Source: Oleispirillum sp963678075 (GTDB lineage: Bacteria > Pseudomonadota > Alphaproteobacteria > Rhodospirillales > Rhodospirillaceae). From it: a stretch of DNA of 64,000 bases. Every line of letters begins with the position of its first letter. Position 1 is the stretch's first letter. The position numbers were made by a program, and so were the translations under genes. The stretch lies in the NCBI GenBank assembly GCA_963678075.2, contig CAXXPK010000004.1, forward strand, positions 31,119-95,118, read 5' to 3'. Below the pieces are notes generated by a model. The model saw nothing but the letters and a program-made list of their open reading frames with translations, did no database searches and was not told where the DNA came from. Shown here one piece after another: positions 8,351 through 16,940 of this stretch.

Positions 8351-8483
8351 GGAAAACCAGGGAAAACGGTCCAGGGGACTCGGTCCCCTGGACCCCATAC
8401 CGTTCTTGCCACGTAAGTGGCTATCGACCATCGTCTAGAAGCGATGACGCGGTGGCGCTACGCGCGAAAAACCAGGAACGGGT
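8351..8483 (+). repeat. Mosaic intergenic repeat, copy B
   Basis: The left module is a perfect 12-bp hairpin, GGTCCAGGGGAC (8368-8379) with GTCCCCTGGACC (8383-8394). The core runs from about 8401 to 8473 and ends GCGCGAAAAACC, the inverted form of the left core end in other copies. No right module follows; instead the sequence passes directly into the broken ddpX gene. Confidence 0.6.
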
Positions 8484-8708
8484 CCACAGGATCCACTGCG
8501 CTTCCGCCGGCCGGAAGGCGTCGAAGATTCGCAGCCGCAACCGTTGCGCGGCGGCAAGGTCGCGGGCACGTTCCAGCTTGGCAAAGGCTTCCGGGTGCAG
8601 ATAACATGCCGCCTGTCCATAGACTGGGGCGCCGGTGAAGTTGTTCGCGGTCGCATAGGCCAAGTCCAGGAGGACGCCGTGGGCCTCCGGCGTGATTTCG
8701 ATCAGCAT
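8484..8708 (-). pseudogene. ddpX: Truncated D-Ala-D-Ala dipeptidase (VanX/DdpX family), N-terminal remnant
   Basis: From ATG 8708 (GAGAGGGAA upstream) about 75 residues match the N-terminal part of VanX/DdpX: LDLAYATANNFTG, then LRIFDAFRPAEAQWILW, the conserved region before the catalytic centre. Family members are about 180-200 residues. After Trp the match stops and the frame enters the repeat at 8473, giving a nonsense tail to 8421. The zinc ligands of the C-terminal half are missing, so it cannot be active. The break coincides with the edge of repeat B. Confidence 0.8.
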
Positions 8709-8752
8709 CGGTTCCCTCTCGCGATGAGCGGGCCAGCATAGGATTGGCGGGC

Positions 8753-9394
8753 ATGATGGGACAAGTCGAACTTTCGTGCGGCACCGTCGCGGTCTTGGAT
8801 ACCGCCGGGACCGCCTGTCAGGCCGGGGTCTTCGTGGACGGCGCGCCGCGCGCCCTGCGCCGCGCCGACATGGTTCACGGTCAGGCAGAGGAACTGGTGC
8901 CGATGCTGCAGGCCGTCCTGGCCGAGGCCGGAGTCGGTTTCGAGGCGCTGACGGCGGTGGTGGCGACGGTGGGGCCGGGGTCGTTCACCGGCCTGCGGGT
9001 GGGGCTGGCCGCCGCCCATGGCTTGGGTCTTGCGGTCGGCTGCCCGGTGCTTGGGGCGTCGTCGCTGGCGGCGTGGGCGAACGCCCTGCGGCGCGCGCAT
9101 CCCGGTGGCGCGGTGCGCGTCGTCCTTGACAGCCGTCGTGGCGATGCCTTCGTGCAGGACTTCGCGGCCGACGGTCGGGCCCTCGGGCCGCCGACGATTC
9201 TGCCCCTGGCCGAGGCGGTGGCGGTTGTCGCGGGGGTTGCGATCGGCGGCGATCTGGTCGGCAACGACGTCGCGCCGTCGTTGGCCGATGTCTTCGCGGC
9301 GGCGTTGCCGCCGGATCATCGCCTGCCGCCGCAACCCTTGTATTTGCGTCCCGCCGATGCGGTGCCGCAGGCGGGGGCGCCGCGATGCGCCTGA
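8753..9394 (+). CDS. tsaB: tRNA t6A synthesis protein TsaB
   Basis: About 213 residues. An ASKHA-fold partner of TsaD in the threonylcarbamoyl transfer to A37 of ANN-decoding tRNAs; itself inactive but needed for complex assembly. Diagnostic stretch VATVGPGSFTGLRVGLAAAH at about residues 75-95, and LDTAG near the start. ATG 8753 (or 8756) is preferred to an upstream TTG at 8744. Overlaps rimI by 10 bp, the usual alphaproteobacterial pair. TsaD is encoded at 59.6 kb in this window. Confidence 0.93.
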   Translation: MMGQVELSCGTVAVLDTAGTACQAGVFVDGAPRALRRADMVHGQAEELVPMLQAVLAEAGVGFEALTAVVATVGPGSFTGLRVGLAAAHGLGLAVGCPVLGASSLAAWANALRRAHPGGAVRVVLDSRRGDAFVQDFAADGRALGPPTILPLAEAVAVVAGVAIGGDLVGNDVAPSLADVFAAALPPDHRLPPQPLYLRPADAVPQAGAPRCA

Positions 9395-9876
9395 TCCCGC
9401 TCGCGCCGGTTTTCGCGCCGGTGCTGGCCGCGCTGCATGCCGACTGCTTTCCCCGTCCCTGGGGGGAGGAATCCTTTCGTGAGCTTCTGTCACTGCCGGG
9501 GGGATTCGGCGCGATCGCGACGGCGGATGACGATCCCGGCGACGCGGCGGGGTTCGTATTGTGCCGCCATGCCGCCGATGAGGCGGAGATTCTGACGATC
9601 GGGGTGCGCCCGGATCGGCGCGGACGGGGCGTCGCCCGCCTTCTTCTGATGCAGACGATTGCCGAAGCCGAAGAATTGGGCGTGACGCGGATGTTCCTGG
9701 AAGTTTCGATGAACAACCGGGAAGCCCTGGGCCTCTATCGGGCGCATGAGTTTGCCCGCGTGGGAATACGCAAGAAATACTGCCTGGAGGTTATAAGCCA
9801 GAAAGAAGTGCGTGTTGATGCGTTCATCATGGCGAGGTTGTTGGGAGTAGCCGTGAACTTCCCAAAGGAACGGTGA
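9385..9876 (+). CDS. rimI: Ribosomal protein S18-alanine N-acetyltransferase RimI
   Basis: 163 residues, single GNAT domain. Acetyl-CoA-binding loop RPDRRGRGVARLLL at about 75-90, then VSMNNREALGLYRAHEF and the C-terminal KKYC...DAFIMARLL. The family acetylates the N-terminal Ala of S18. It begins inside tsaB and is probably translated from the same mRNA. The C-terminus is about 15 residues longer than usual (GVAVNFPKER). The gene usually found next in relatives (fur or miaB) is here separated by the mucR insertion. Confidence 0.9.
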   Translation: MRLIPLAPVFAPVLAALHADCFPRPWGEESFRELLSLPGGFGAIATADDDPGDAAGFVLCRHAADEAEILTIGVRPDRRGRGVARLLLMQTIAEAEELGVTRMFLEVSMNNREALGLYRAHEFARVGIRKKYCLEVISQKEVRVDAFIMARLLGVAVNFPKER

Positions 9877-10137
9877 CGGGACGATACTTTTTCATGTTCG
9901 CCCTGAACGAGTCCAAGGCCCGGTCTTTTGCCGTCGGGGAAGACCTTGATCGATTCTGGCCTGACCAGAGCAGCGTTTGTTGCGCAAAAGTATCCTCTTG
10001 GACCACGGTCGATGGGGTGACGACACCGTCATAAGGATCAATTTTATTGCACCGGATGGAATTCTTTGAGGTTTTCAAATCAACCCACAGGGTTGACCGC
10101 TTAAACGGCGGGTCTTTTATTGTCTGCGATTTTAGTA
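9877..10137. other. Non-coding gap between rimI and mucR
   Basis: The gap continues to 10199. It is AT-richer toward the right. It holds a small hairpin (AACCC 10082-10086 with GGGTT 10090-10094) and a second weak stem before TCTTTTATTG at 10113-10122, possibly the rimI terminator. A minus-strand open frame of 83 codons crosses the rimI end but has no coding character. Confidence 0.4.
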
Positions 10138-10166
10138 TTGATAATGCTTGATGGACATTTTATATT
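10138..10166 (+). promoter_or_regulatory. Sigma-70-like promoter of mucR
   Basis: TTGATA (10138-10143), 17-nt spacer, TATATT (10161-10166), in an AT-rich stretch 34 nt before the mucR start. Confidence 0.6.
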
Positions 10167-10199
10167 AGCACCGATCCGATGATTAAAGGGGTTCTGTAC

Positions 10200-10622
10200 A
10201 TGTCTGGGCAAGAGTGCAAGGAAAACCTGCTTCGTCTTACGGCACAAATCGTTGCGGCTCATGCTGGCAATAACGAAGTGTCCGTGGCGGATCTTTCGGG
10301 TTTGATCAGGAACGTCTTCTCGGCGCTGTCAAATCTGGGGGGGGCGACGACTTCCGTGGACCGTCCGTTGCCTGCTATCGCGGTCAAGAGGTCGGTCACG
10401 CCGGACTATATTATTTGTTTGGAAGACGGCAAGAAGCTGAAGATGTTGAAGCGGCATCTTAAGGCCGCCTACAACATGACCCCCGGAGAGTATCGCGAGA
10501 AATGGGGCCTGTCGGCCGATTATCCGATGGTCGCGCCGAACTATGCGCGCCACCGTTCCACCCTTGCCAAGAAGATTGGCTTGGGAACCCGCGCGCGGCG
10601 GGGCCGGGGCGCGGCGGAATAG
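10200..10622 (+). CDS. mucR: MucR/Ros-family transcriptional regulator
   Basis: 140 residues from ATG 10200 (AAAGGGG upstream; an in-frame ATG at 10179 is also possible). The Ros/MucR domain covers about 50-125 with ICLEDGKKLKMLKRHL, MTPGEYREKWGL and DYPMVAPNYA. In zinc-binding members the ligands are Cys, Cys or Asp, His, His. Here C, D and the first H are present, but the last ligand position reads Y (RHLKAAYNM), so zinc binding may be incomplete, as in some rhizobial homologues described as zinc-free. MucR proteins are nucleoid-like repressors binding AT-rich targets, so autoregulation through the AT-rich upstream region is plausible. Confidence 0.92.
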   Translation: MSGQECKENLLRLTAQIVAAHAGNNEVSVADLSGLIRNVFSALSNLGGATTSVDRPLPAIAVKRSVTPDYIICLEDGKKLKMLKRHLKAAYNMTPGEYREKWGLSADYPMVAPNYARHRSTLAKKIGLGTRARRGRGAAE

Positions 10623-10817
10623 GCGTCTCGGCGGGCTTTCACCAAAGCTTCATTGTTTCCGACGGCGGGCTGTCCCTGCAGTCCGCCGTTGCGCATTTTG
10701 GCGCGGCCTTGCAGAATGTCCGGCGCGCCCTGGCGGCGTGTCGCCCGCATGGCTTTTCATTTTCGTGAATTGGGACTACTGTCGCGGGCGGGGGCAAACA
10801 GGATTTGATGGCAGGAC

Positions 10818-11267
10818 ATGACATCCCGGATTGAGCAGCGTTGCCTGGAGCTTGGGCTGAAGATGACCGGCCAACGTCGGGTCATCGCGCAGGTCCTCTC
10901 TGACTCCGATGATCATCCCGATGTCGAGGGTGTGTACCGTCGCGCTTCCACGATCGATCCGCGCATCAGCATCGCCACAGTGTACCGCACGGTTCGTTTG
11001 TTCGAGGAAGAAAAGATCCTCGATCGTTTGGACTTCGGCGACGGGCGGGCGCGCTACGAGGAAATGTCCGACGATCACCACGACCATCTGATCGATATCG
11101 CCAGCGGCCATGTCATCGAGTTCCACTGCAAGGAAATTGAGGACTTGCAGCGCAGGATCGCGCGCGAGCACGGCTATCGTCTGGTCGGTCGCCGCCTGGA
11201 ACTCTATTGCAAGCCGCTGGATGGCGCGAAGAAGACCGCTCCGGCGGACGACGTCACCGAAGGCTGA
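10818..11267 (+). CDS. fur: Ferric uptake regulator family protein (Fur/Mur)
   Basis: 149 residues. Winged helix about 10-85 (TGQRRVIAQVL, RISIATVYRTVRLFEE), followed by the metal site DDHHDHLIDI and EFHCKEIEDLQ. No CxxC pairs for structural zinc are present, usual for alphaproteobacterial Fur/Mur. It represses iron- or manganese-uptake genes depending on lineage. The window also encodes Irr at 32.5 kb, the second Fur-family protein typical of alphaproteobacteria. Confidence 0.92.
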   Translation: MTSRIEQRCLELGLKMTGQRRVIAQVLSDSDDHPDVEGVYRRASTIDPRISIATVYRTVRLFEEEKILDRLDFGDGRARYEEMSDDHHDHLIDIASGHVIEFHCKEIEDLQRRIAREHGYRLVGRRLELYCKPLDGAKKTAPADDVTEG

Positions 11268-11362
11268 GCCAACCCCCGGCGCGAAGCCAGCCCTTCTCGC
11301 GTCCGCGCCGGAAGATCGGCCGCCGGGGGGTGTCATCCGCCGCTGTTTTGATACGGAGCAAC

Positions 11363-12157
11363 ATGGAACCCATCGAAGGATCGTCCGGCGGCAATATGGA
11401 GGTTCGTTTAGCGGCGACCCCGGCCGAAATCGACGCGGCTCAGTCCCTGCGCTTTCGCGTGTTCTACACCGAGGGCGGCGCCCAGGCTTCCGCCAAGACC
11501 GCTGCGGCCTCGCGCGATTGCGATGATTTCGACGCGGTCTGCGATCATCTGCTGGTGATCGACCGGGCGCGTGGCGAGGCTCCCGCCGACTGCATCGTCG
11601 GCACCTATCGCCTGATGCGGCGTGAACACGCCGAGAAGATCGGGCGGTTCTATACCGCGGCGGAATACGATATCTCGCGGATTCTGGCGTTGCCCGGCGC
11701 GATACTGGAACTTGGCCGGTCGTGCACCGACCCCGCCTATCGCAATCGCTCGACGATGCAGATGCTGTGGCAGGGAATCGCCAGCTACGTCTTCAGCCAT
11801 GACATCACGATGATGTTCGGTTGCGCGTCGTTGAGCGGCGTCGATCCCGCCGCCCTGGCCCTCGAGCTCAGTTACCTGCACCACTATCATCGCGCGCCCG
11901 ACGACTTCTGTCCGCGCGCCCTGCCGCACCTTTATGCCGCGATGGATCTGATGCCGAAGGACGCGGTGTCGATGAAACAGGCCCTGAACGCGCTGCCGCC
12001 CCTGGTCAAGGGGTACCTGCGCCTGGGCGGATTCGTCGGCGATGGCGCGGTGGTGGACCGCCAGTTCAACACCACCGATGTGTGCGTCATGGTCAAAACC
12101 GACTTGATGACGGACAAGTATTTCCGCCACTATGACCGCACCGCGCGTGGCGGCTGA
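11363..12157 (+). CDS. olsB: Ornithine-ACP N-acyltransferase OlsB
   Basis: About 264 residues from ATG 11363 (GGAG upstream). GNAT-like fold of the ornithine-lipid pathway: transfers a 3-hydroxyacyl chain from ACP to ornithine to give lyso-ornithine lipid. Typical features are SLRFRVFYTEGGA near the start, CIVGTYRLMRREHA, and GAILELGRSCTDPAYRNRST. Five bp before olsA, so the pair forms an operon for membrane ornithine lipid, a phosphorus-free polar lipid. Confidence 0.9.
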   Translation: MEPIEGSSGGNMEVRLAATPAEIDAAQSLRFRVFYTEGGAQASAKTAAASRDCDDFDAVCDHLLVIDRARGEAPADCIVGTYRLMRREHAEKIGRFYTAAEYDISRILALPGAILELGRSCTDPAYRNRSTMQMLWQGIASYVFSHDITMMFGCASLSGVDPAALALELSYLHHYHRAPDDFCPRALPHLYAAMDLMPKDAVSMKQALNALPPLVKGYLRLGGFVGDGAVVDRQFNTTDVCVMVKTDLMTDKYFRHYDRTARGG

Positions 12158-12162
12158 TTGGC

Positions 12163-13038
12163 ATGCGACGCGACACTGAATCCACGCCGTCGCGCTTTGG
12201 CGAGCACGGTCGCCTCGACTCCCTGATCGCGGGGACGCGGTTGGCGGCGATCGTGGCGTGGTTTTTCCTGCTGCTCCCCATCTATTTGCTGTCGATGCTG
12301 TCGGAAGGCGCGCAGACCGTTTGCAACCGCCTGTTCTGGCGGGGCGTTCTGCTGTTGGCCAATATTCGGGTTCGGGTGCATGGGCGGCCCGCCGCGCTGC
12401 GCCCCCTGCTGCTGGTCAGCAACCATGTGTCGTATCTTGATATCCCGGTGCTGGGGAGTCTGATCCCCGGCGTCTTCGTCGCCAAGTCCGAAGTTGCGGG
12501 ATGGCCGGGCATTGGATTTGTGGCGCGGTTGGGACGGGCCGTCTTCATCGAGCGCAAGCGGACCGAGGCGGCGCGTCAAAAACGCGTTCTGGGTGACCGG
12601 CTGGAGCAAGGCACGCCGCTGATTTTGTTCCCCGAAGGCACCAGCGACGACGGCAACCGCGTGCGGCCTTTCAAAAGCACGCTGTTTTCCATCGCCGAGG
12701 AAGAAATCAACGGTCAGCCGGTGATGGTGCAGCCGGTGGCGGTCGCTTATACCCGTTGCTTCGGAGTGCCGATCGGCTATCTGTGGCGGCACTTCTTCGC
12801 GTGGTACGGCGACATGGATCTGGCCCCCCACTTGTGGGAGGTGCTGCACATGGGGCGCCTGACCGTCGAGGTGACCTTTCTGGAACCCTATACCCTGTCC
12901 GCCCTGGGTTCGCGCAAGAACGCCGCCGAAGTTTGCCGTGCCGCGGTGCGCGCCGCGGTTTCGCGCTCGCTCAGTGGGCGCGAGGCCGGACCCGATGTCT
13001 TGACTTTGCAAGGTCGGGTGTTACGGTTCAGGCCTTAG
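12163..13038 (+). CDS. olsA: Lyso-ornithine lipid O-acyltransferase OlsA (PlsC family)
   Basis: 291 residues. One N-terminal membrane segment (LAAIVAWFFLLLPIYLLSML) precedes the PlsC domain with the HX4D catalytic motif in NHVSYLDIP and the FPEGTS acceptor-binding motif. Adjacent to olsB, it likely completes ornithine lipid by acylating lyso-ornithine lipid. Since it is PlsC-like, it could also acylate lysophosphatidate. Confidence 0.88.
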   Translation: MRRDTESTPSRFGEHGRLDSLIAGTRLAAIVAWFFLLLPIYLLSMLSEGAQTVCNRLFWRGVLLLANIRVRVHGRPAALRPLLLVSNHVSYLDIPVLGSLIPGVFVAKSEVAGWPGIGFVARLGRAVFIERKRTEAARQKRVLGDRLEQGTPLILFPEGTSDDGNRVRPFKSTLFSIAEEEINGQPVMVQPVAVAYTRCFGVPIGYLWRHFFAWYGDMDLAPHLWEVLHMGRLTVEVTFLEPYTLSALGSRKNAAEVCRAAVRAAVSRSLSGREAGPDVLTLQGRVLRFRP

Positions 13039-13069
13039 GAACGGACCCGTCAAGGATCGAAGACCCCAG

Positions 13070-14434
13070 GTGAGCGGACTGAAGAAACTTTTTATCAAGA
13101 CCTACGGCTGTCAGATGAACGTCTACGATTCGGCGCGAATCCGGGATGTTCTGGCGCCCCTGGGATACGTCGCGACCGACACCCCGGCGGATGCCGATCT
13201 GGTCGTTCTCAACACCTGTCACATCCGCGAAAAGGCGGCGGAAAAGGTCTATTCCGACCTGGGTCGGTTGCGACCTCATCGTCAGGCCAAGGCGAAGGCC
13301 GGGGGGCGGATGTTGATCGCGGTGGCGGGCTGCGTCGCCCAGGCCGAGGGCGAGCGCCTGCGCGTCCGTGCGCCGATCGTCGATATCGTGCTGGGGCCGC
13401 AGACCTATCACCGCCTGCCCGAGATGGTGGCGCGTGTTCTGCGCGCCGAGGGCGTCGCGGTGTTCGACACCGAATTTCCGGTCGAGCCGAAGTTCGACCA
13501 TCTGCCGCCGTCCCATGCCGAGGGCGCCAGCGCCTTCCTGGCGATTCAGGAAGGTTGCGATCGCTTTTGCACCTATTGCGTGGTCCCCTACACCCGCGGC
13601 GCCGAATATGCCCGGCCCGCCGCCGCCGTGTTGGCCGAGGCGCGGCGACTGGTCGAGACCGGCGCGCGGGAAATCACGCTGCTGGGCCAGAACGTCAATG
13701 CGTGGGCGGGCGATGCCCCCGGCGACGGCACCTGGAGCTTCGGGCGGCTGCTGCGCGAAATGGCCGAGATTCCGGGCCTGGGACGCTTGCGCTATACCAC
13801 CTCGCACCCGAAAAGCGTGACCCCGGACCTGATCGCGGCGCATCGCGAGGTCGCGATTCTGGTTCCTTTTCTGCATCTGCCGGTACAGTCGGGATCGGAC
13901 CGCGTGCTCAAGGCGATGAACCGCGCCCACACCGTTGCTGATTATCGGCGCACCATCGCGGCGCTGAAAATCGCCTGCCCCGATTTGATGTTGTCCTCGG
14001 ACTTCATCGTCGGTTTTCCCGGCGAGACCGAGGCGGAGTTCGAGGAAACCCTGGATCTGATCCGTGCGGTCGGCTTCATTCAGGCGTTTTCGTTCAAATA
14101 CAGTCCCCGCCCCGGCACCCCGGCGGCGGCGATGCCGGATCAGGTGGCCGAGGCGGTTAAGGTCTCGCGTCTGGCCCGCCTGCAGGCGGAACCGGCGACG
14201 ATTCAAGCGGACTTCAACGCGGCCTGCGTCGGGCGGACGATGCCGGTGCTGTTCGATCGTCCCGGACGGCACGCCGGGCAATTGATCGGCCGCACCCCCA
14301 CCATGCAGGCGGTGTATGCCAAGGCCCCGGCCGATGCGATGGGGACGATTCGCGCAGTGCGCATCGTCGCGGTCGGCTCCAACAGCTTGCGCGGCGTCCT
14401 GGATGACGCCAAGGAAAGGGAAGCGGCGGAATGA
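13070..14434 (+). CDS. miaB: tRNA-2-methylthio-N6-dimethylallyladenosine synthase
   Basis: 454 residues, GTG start at 13070. The N-terminal MTTase domain has the three Fe-S cysteines (TYGCQMN, NTCHIRE, AGCVAQ). The radical-SAM domain has CDRFCTYC at about residue 165, and a TRAM domain is at the C-terminus. It adds the methylthio group at A37 of tRNAs reading UNN codons. First of the tight block miaB-phoH-ybeY-corC-lnt, whose neighbours overlap by 4-11 bp. Confidence 0.95.
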   Translation: MSGLKKLFIKTYGCQMNVYDSARIRDVLAPLGYVATDTPADADLVVLNTCHIREKAAEKVYSDLGRLRPHRQAKAKAGGRMLIAVAGCVAQAEGERLRVRAPIVDIVLGPQTYHRLPEMVARVLRAEGVAVFDTEFPVEPKFDHLPPSHAEGASAFLAIQEGCDRFCTYCVVPYTRGAEYARPAAAVLAEARRLVETGAREITLLGQNVNAWAGDAPGDGTWSFGRLLREMAEIPGLGRLRYTTSHPKSVTPDLIAAHREVAILVPFLHLPVQSGSDRVLKAMNRAHTVADYRRTIAALKIACPDLMLSSDFIVGFPGETEAEFEETLDLIRAVGFIQAFSFKYSPRPGTPAAAMPDQVAEAVKVSRLARLQAEPATIQADFNAACVGRTMPVLFDRPGRHAGQLIGRTPTMQAVYAKAPADAMGTIRAVRIVAVGSNSLRGVLDDAKEREAAE

Positions 14435-15459
14435 GCGTTTTGGGCAGGAACAGGCCGCCGCATCCGGTGGTGGGGTCGCGGGTTCTTGAGCTTGGCGGCA
14501 ACGCGGAGGCGGCGGAGGTCTATGGGCCGCACAACGTCCACCTGGACCGGTTGGAGGCGCTGCTGGGAATCAGTTGCGCGCCGCGCGGCAATACCCTGAC
14601 GATTTCCGGCGTGGCCCCCGCTCTGGCGGTGGCGGGGCAGGCGATCTTCCGGCTGGCCGAACGGGCGCGGGCCGGGCATGGCGTCGAAGCCGCCGATATC
14701 GACGCGGCGGTGCGGATGTCGCATGGCGATGGTGCTCCATCCTCGGCGGCGGACGACGCGGATGTCGCGCTGAAGACCCGCAAGAAGACGATTCTGCCGC
14801 GCACCCCCAACCAAGCCGCCTATATCCGCGCCATGCGGCGCTTCGATCTGGTGTTCGGTCTGGGTCCGGCGGGGACCGGCAAGACCTATCTGGCGGTGGC
14901 GATGGCGGTTTCGAAATACCTGAAGGGCGAGGTCTCGCGCATCATCCTGTCGCGTCCGGCGGTGGAGGCGGGGGAGAATCTGGGCTTTCTGCCCGGCGAT
15001 ATGCGGGAAAAGGTCGATCCCTACCTGCGGCCCCTTTATGACGCGCTGAACGACATGATGCCCGCCGACCAGGTGACCAAACGCATCGAGTCCGGCGAGA
15101 TCGAGATCGCACCTCTGGCCTTCATGCGTGGGCGCACCTTGTCCGATGCCTTCGTCATCGTCGATGAGGCGCAGAACGCCACGGCGGTGCAGATGAAGAT
15201 GCTGCTGACCCGCTTGGGCGAGGGTTCGATGATGGTGGTCAACGGCGATCTGACTCAGGTCGATCTGCCGAAGGGCGTGCGTTCCGGCCTGCGCGACGCC
15301 CTGGAGATTCTGGACGGGGTCGAAGGCGTCGGGGCGGTCGAATTCGGTGACCGCGACGTGGTTCGTCACGGTCTGGTGGCGCGTATCGTCTCCGCCTACG
15401 AGACACATACGCTGGCAACGCCCTATGCGGTGTCGCAAGGGGGACACCATGGCGTCTGA
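14431..15459 (+). CDS. phoH: PhoH-family ATPase
   Basis: 342 residues. N-terminal KH-like region (about 20-100), then the PhoH P-loop domain with GLGPAGTGKTYLA and the Walker B VIVDEAQNA. Starts within the miaB stop (ATGA). It is conserved next to ybeY, suggesting an RNA-related role (ribosome or RNA quality control); the true activity in this family is not settled. Confidence 0.92.
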   Translation: MSVLGRNRPPHPVVGSRVLELGGNAEAAEVYGPHNVHLDRLEALLGISCAPRGNTLTISGVAPALAVAGQAIFRLAERARAGHGVEAADIDAAVRMSHGDGAPSSAADDADVALKTRKKTILPRTPNQAAYIRAMRRFDLVFGLGPAGTGKTYLAVAMAVSKYLKGEVSRIILSRPAVEAGENLGFLPGDMREKVDPYLRPLYDALNDMMPADQVTKRIESGEIEIAPLAFMRGRTLSDAFVIVDEAQNATAVQMKMLLTRLGEGSMMVVNGDLTQVDLPKGVRSGLRDALEILDGVEGVGAVEFGDRDVVRHGLVARIVSAYETHTLATPYAVSQGGHHGV

Positions 15460-16027
15460 GGAGATCGAGGACCGCATCGCCGCCGCCGACGGCGTCTGGG
15501 CCTTCGCGGTCTCGGCCATGCCGGGTTGGGATGCGGCGGTTCCCGCGTGGCGCGAGGTTCTGGCGCGGGTTGGGCTGGCGGCGGCGCCGGTTCTGGCCGC
15601 CACCCTGACCGCCGAGGGAACCCTGGCTCCCGCCGAAATCGCGGTGTTGCTGGCCGACGATGCGGCGGTGCGCGACCTGAACCGCGATTGGCGGGGCAAG
15701 GACGCGCCGACCAACGTCTTGTCGTTCGCCTCTTGGTGGGACGACGATTGTCCGCCGCCGCCGGCGCCGGGCGCGCCCCTGCTTCTGGGCGATTTGGCGC
15801 TGGCGTTGCAGACCCTGATCGCCGAGGCGGCGGCCGAAGGCAAGACCGTCGCCGACCATTTCGCGCATTTGACGCTGCATGGTGTTTTGCACCTTTTTGG
15901 CCACGACCATCGGGACGCCGCCGACGCCCTGGACATGGAGACTCTGGAAATCCGTCTGTTGGCGGAGATCGGGGTGGACGATCCCTATGGCGAGGCTGGG
16001 CTTCGCGGAGACTGCGACCATGATTGA
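15449..16027 (+). CDS. ybeY: Endoribonuclease YbeY (rRNA maturation factor)
   Basis: 192 residues from ATG 15449, overlapping phoH by 11 bp. The single-domain zinc hydrolase has the triad HGVLHLFGHDH (HX3HX5H) at about residue 147, plus WRGKDAPTNVLSF. Needed for 16S rRNA 3'-end maturation and 70S quality control. It has a somewhat longer N-terminus and a Pro-rich loop (PPPPAPGAP) compared with the E. coli protein. Confidence 0.93.
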   Translation: MASEEIEDRIAAADGVWAFAVSAMPGWDAAVPAWREVLARVGLAAAPVLAATLTAEGTLAPAEIAVLLADDAAVRDLNRDWRGKDAPTNVLSFASWWDDDCPPPPAPGAPLLLGDLALALQTLIAEAAAEGKTVADHFAHLTLHGVLHLFGHDHRDAADALDMETLEIRLLAEIGVDDPYGEAGLRGDCDHD

Positions 16028-16940
16028 CCCGAGTTCCGATCCCTCCGCCACGGCGGAGGAGCCTCAACCTAGAAACGAGCGTTCGTGGTGGCAGGGGTTC
16101 AAGGAACGCCTGCCCTGGATTTCCGCTTCCGGCGGGGAACCGACGGTGCGCGAGGCCCTGGCCGAGTTGATCGAGGAAAGCGGCGAGTCCGATGCCCCGA
16201 TTGACGCCCACGAGCGCCTGCTGTTGGGCAATATTCTGCACCTGCGCGATGTCAAGGCCGAGGACGTGATGATGCCGCGCGCCGATATCGTGGCGGTGTC
16301 GCTGGAGTCGTCGTTGCCCGATCTCGTCCGCCTGATGGTCGAGGAAGGGGTGTCGCGGATGCCGGTTTATCGCGAGACCCTGGATGACGCGCTGGGGCTG
16401 ATCCACATCAAGGACGCGGTGCGCCATCTGGTCGCCGAGGAGGGGGTAGCCCTAAGCAAGATGTTGCGCCCGATCCTGTTCGTCGCGCCGTCGATGCGGG
16501 TGATGGATCTGTTGCTGGATATGCGGGTCAAACGCACCCACATGGCTCTGGTGATCGACGAATATGGCGGCGTTGACGGGCTAGTGACGATCGAGGATCT
16601 GGTCGAACAGATCGTCGGTGAAATCGAGGACGAACACGACGACGAGGCCGAGCCGGAGCTGGTCTTTTGCTCCGATACGGTGCTGGAAGCCGACGCCCGC
16701 GTCTCGGTCGAGGACTTCGAGCGGGCCGTCGGGTCGATCTTGAGCCCCGCCGAACGCGAGGACGCCGACACCCTGGGCGGTCTGGTGTTCTCGCTCGCCG
16801 GACATATTCCGGCGCGTGGCGAACTGGTGCCGCACGGCTCTGGCATTGAGTTTCAGATCGTCGATGCCGATCCGCGCCGCATCAAGCGGTTGCGGGTGCG
16901 CAATCTGTCGCCGCGTTCCGCCAATGGCGAAGCCCCATGA
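16020..16940 (+). CDS. corC: CorC/HlyC-family CBS-domain protein
   Basis: 306 residues from ATG 16020, overlapping ybeY by 8 bp. Two CBS domains (about 75-205, entered by DVMMPRADI and DDALGLIHIKD) precede a C-terminal CorC_HlyC transporter-associated domain (about 225-300). No membrane segment. Associated in other bacteria with magnesium/cobalt efflux or cation regulation; no direct evidence for the ligand here. Confidence 0.9.
   Translation: MIDPSSDPSATAEEPQPRNERSWWQGFKERLPWISASGGEPTVREALAELIEESGESDAPIDAHERLLLGNILHLRDVKAEDVMMPRADIVAVSLESSLPDLVRLMVEEGVSRMPVYRETLDDALGLIHIKDAVRHLVAEEGVALSKMLRPILFVAPSMRVMDLLLDMRVKRTHMALVIDEYGGVDGLVTIEDLVEQIVGEIEDEHDDEAEPELVFCSDTVLEADARVSVEDFERAVGSILSPAEREDADTLGGLVFSLAGHIPARGELVPHGSGIEFQIVDADPRRIKRLRVRNLSPRSANGEAP

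Noticed and set aside
7703..8431. N-terminal extension of the deacetylase by about 240 codons
   Set aside because: It is antisense to the RutE-like gene and lies before a clear signal peptide with its own ribosome-binding site.
9827..10078. 83-codon minus-strand open frame across the rimI end
   Set aside because: No ribosome-binding site, no coding composition, overlaps a conserved gene.
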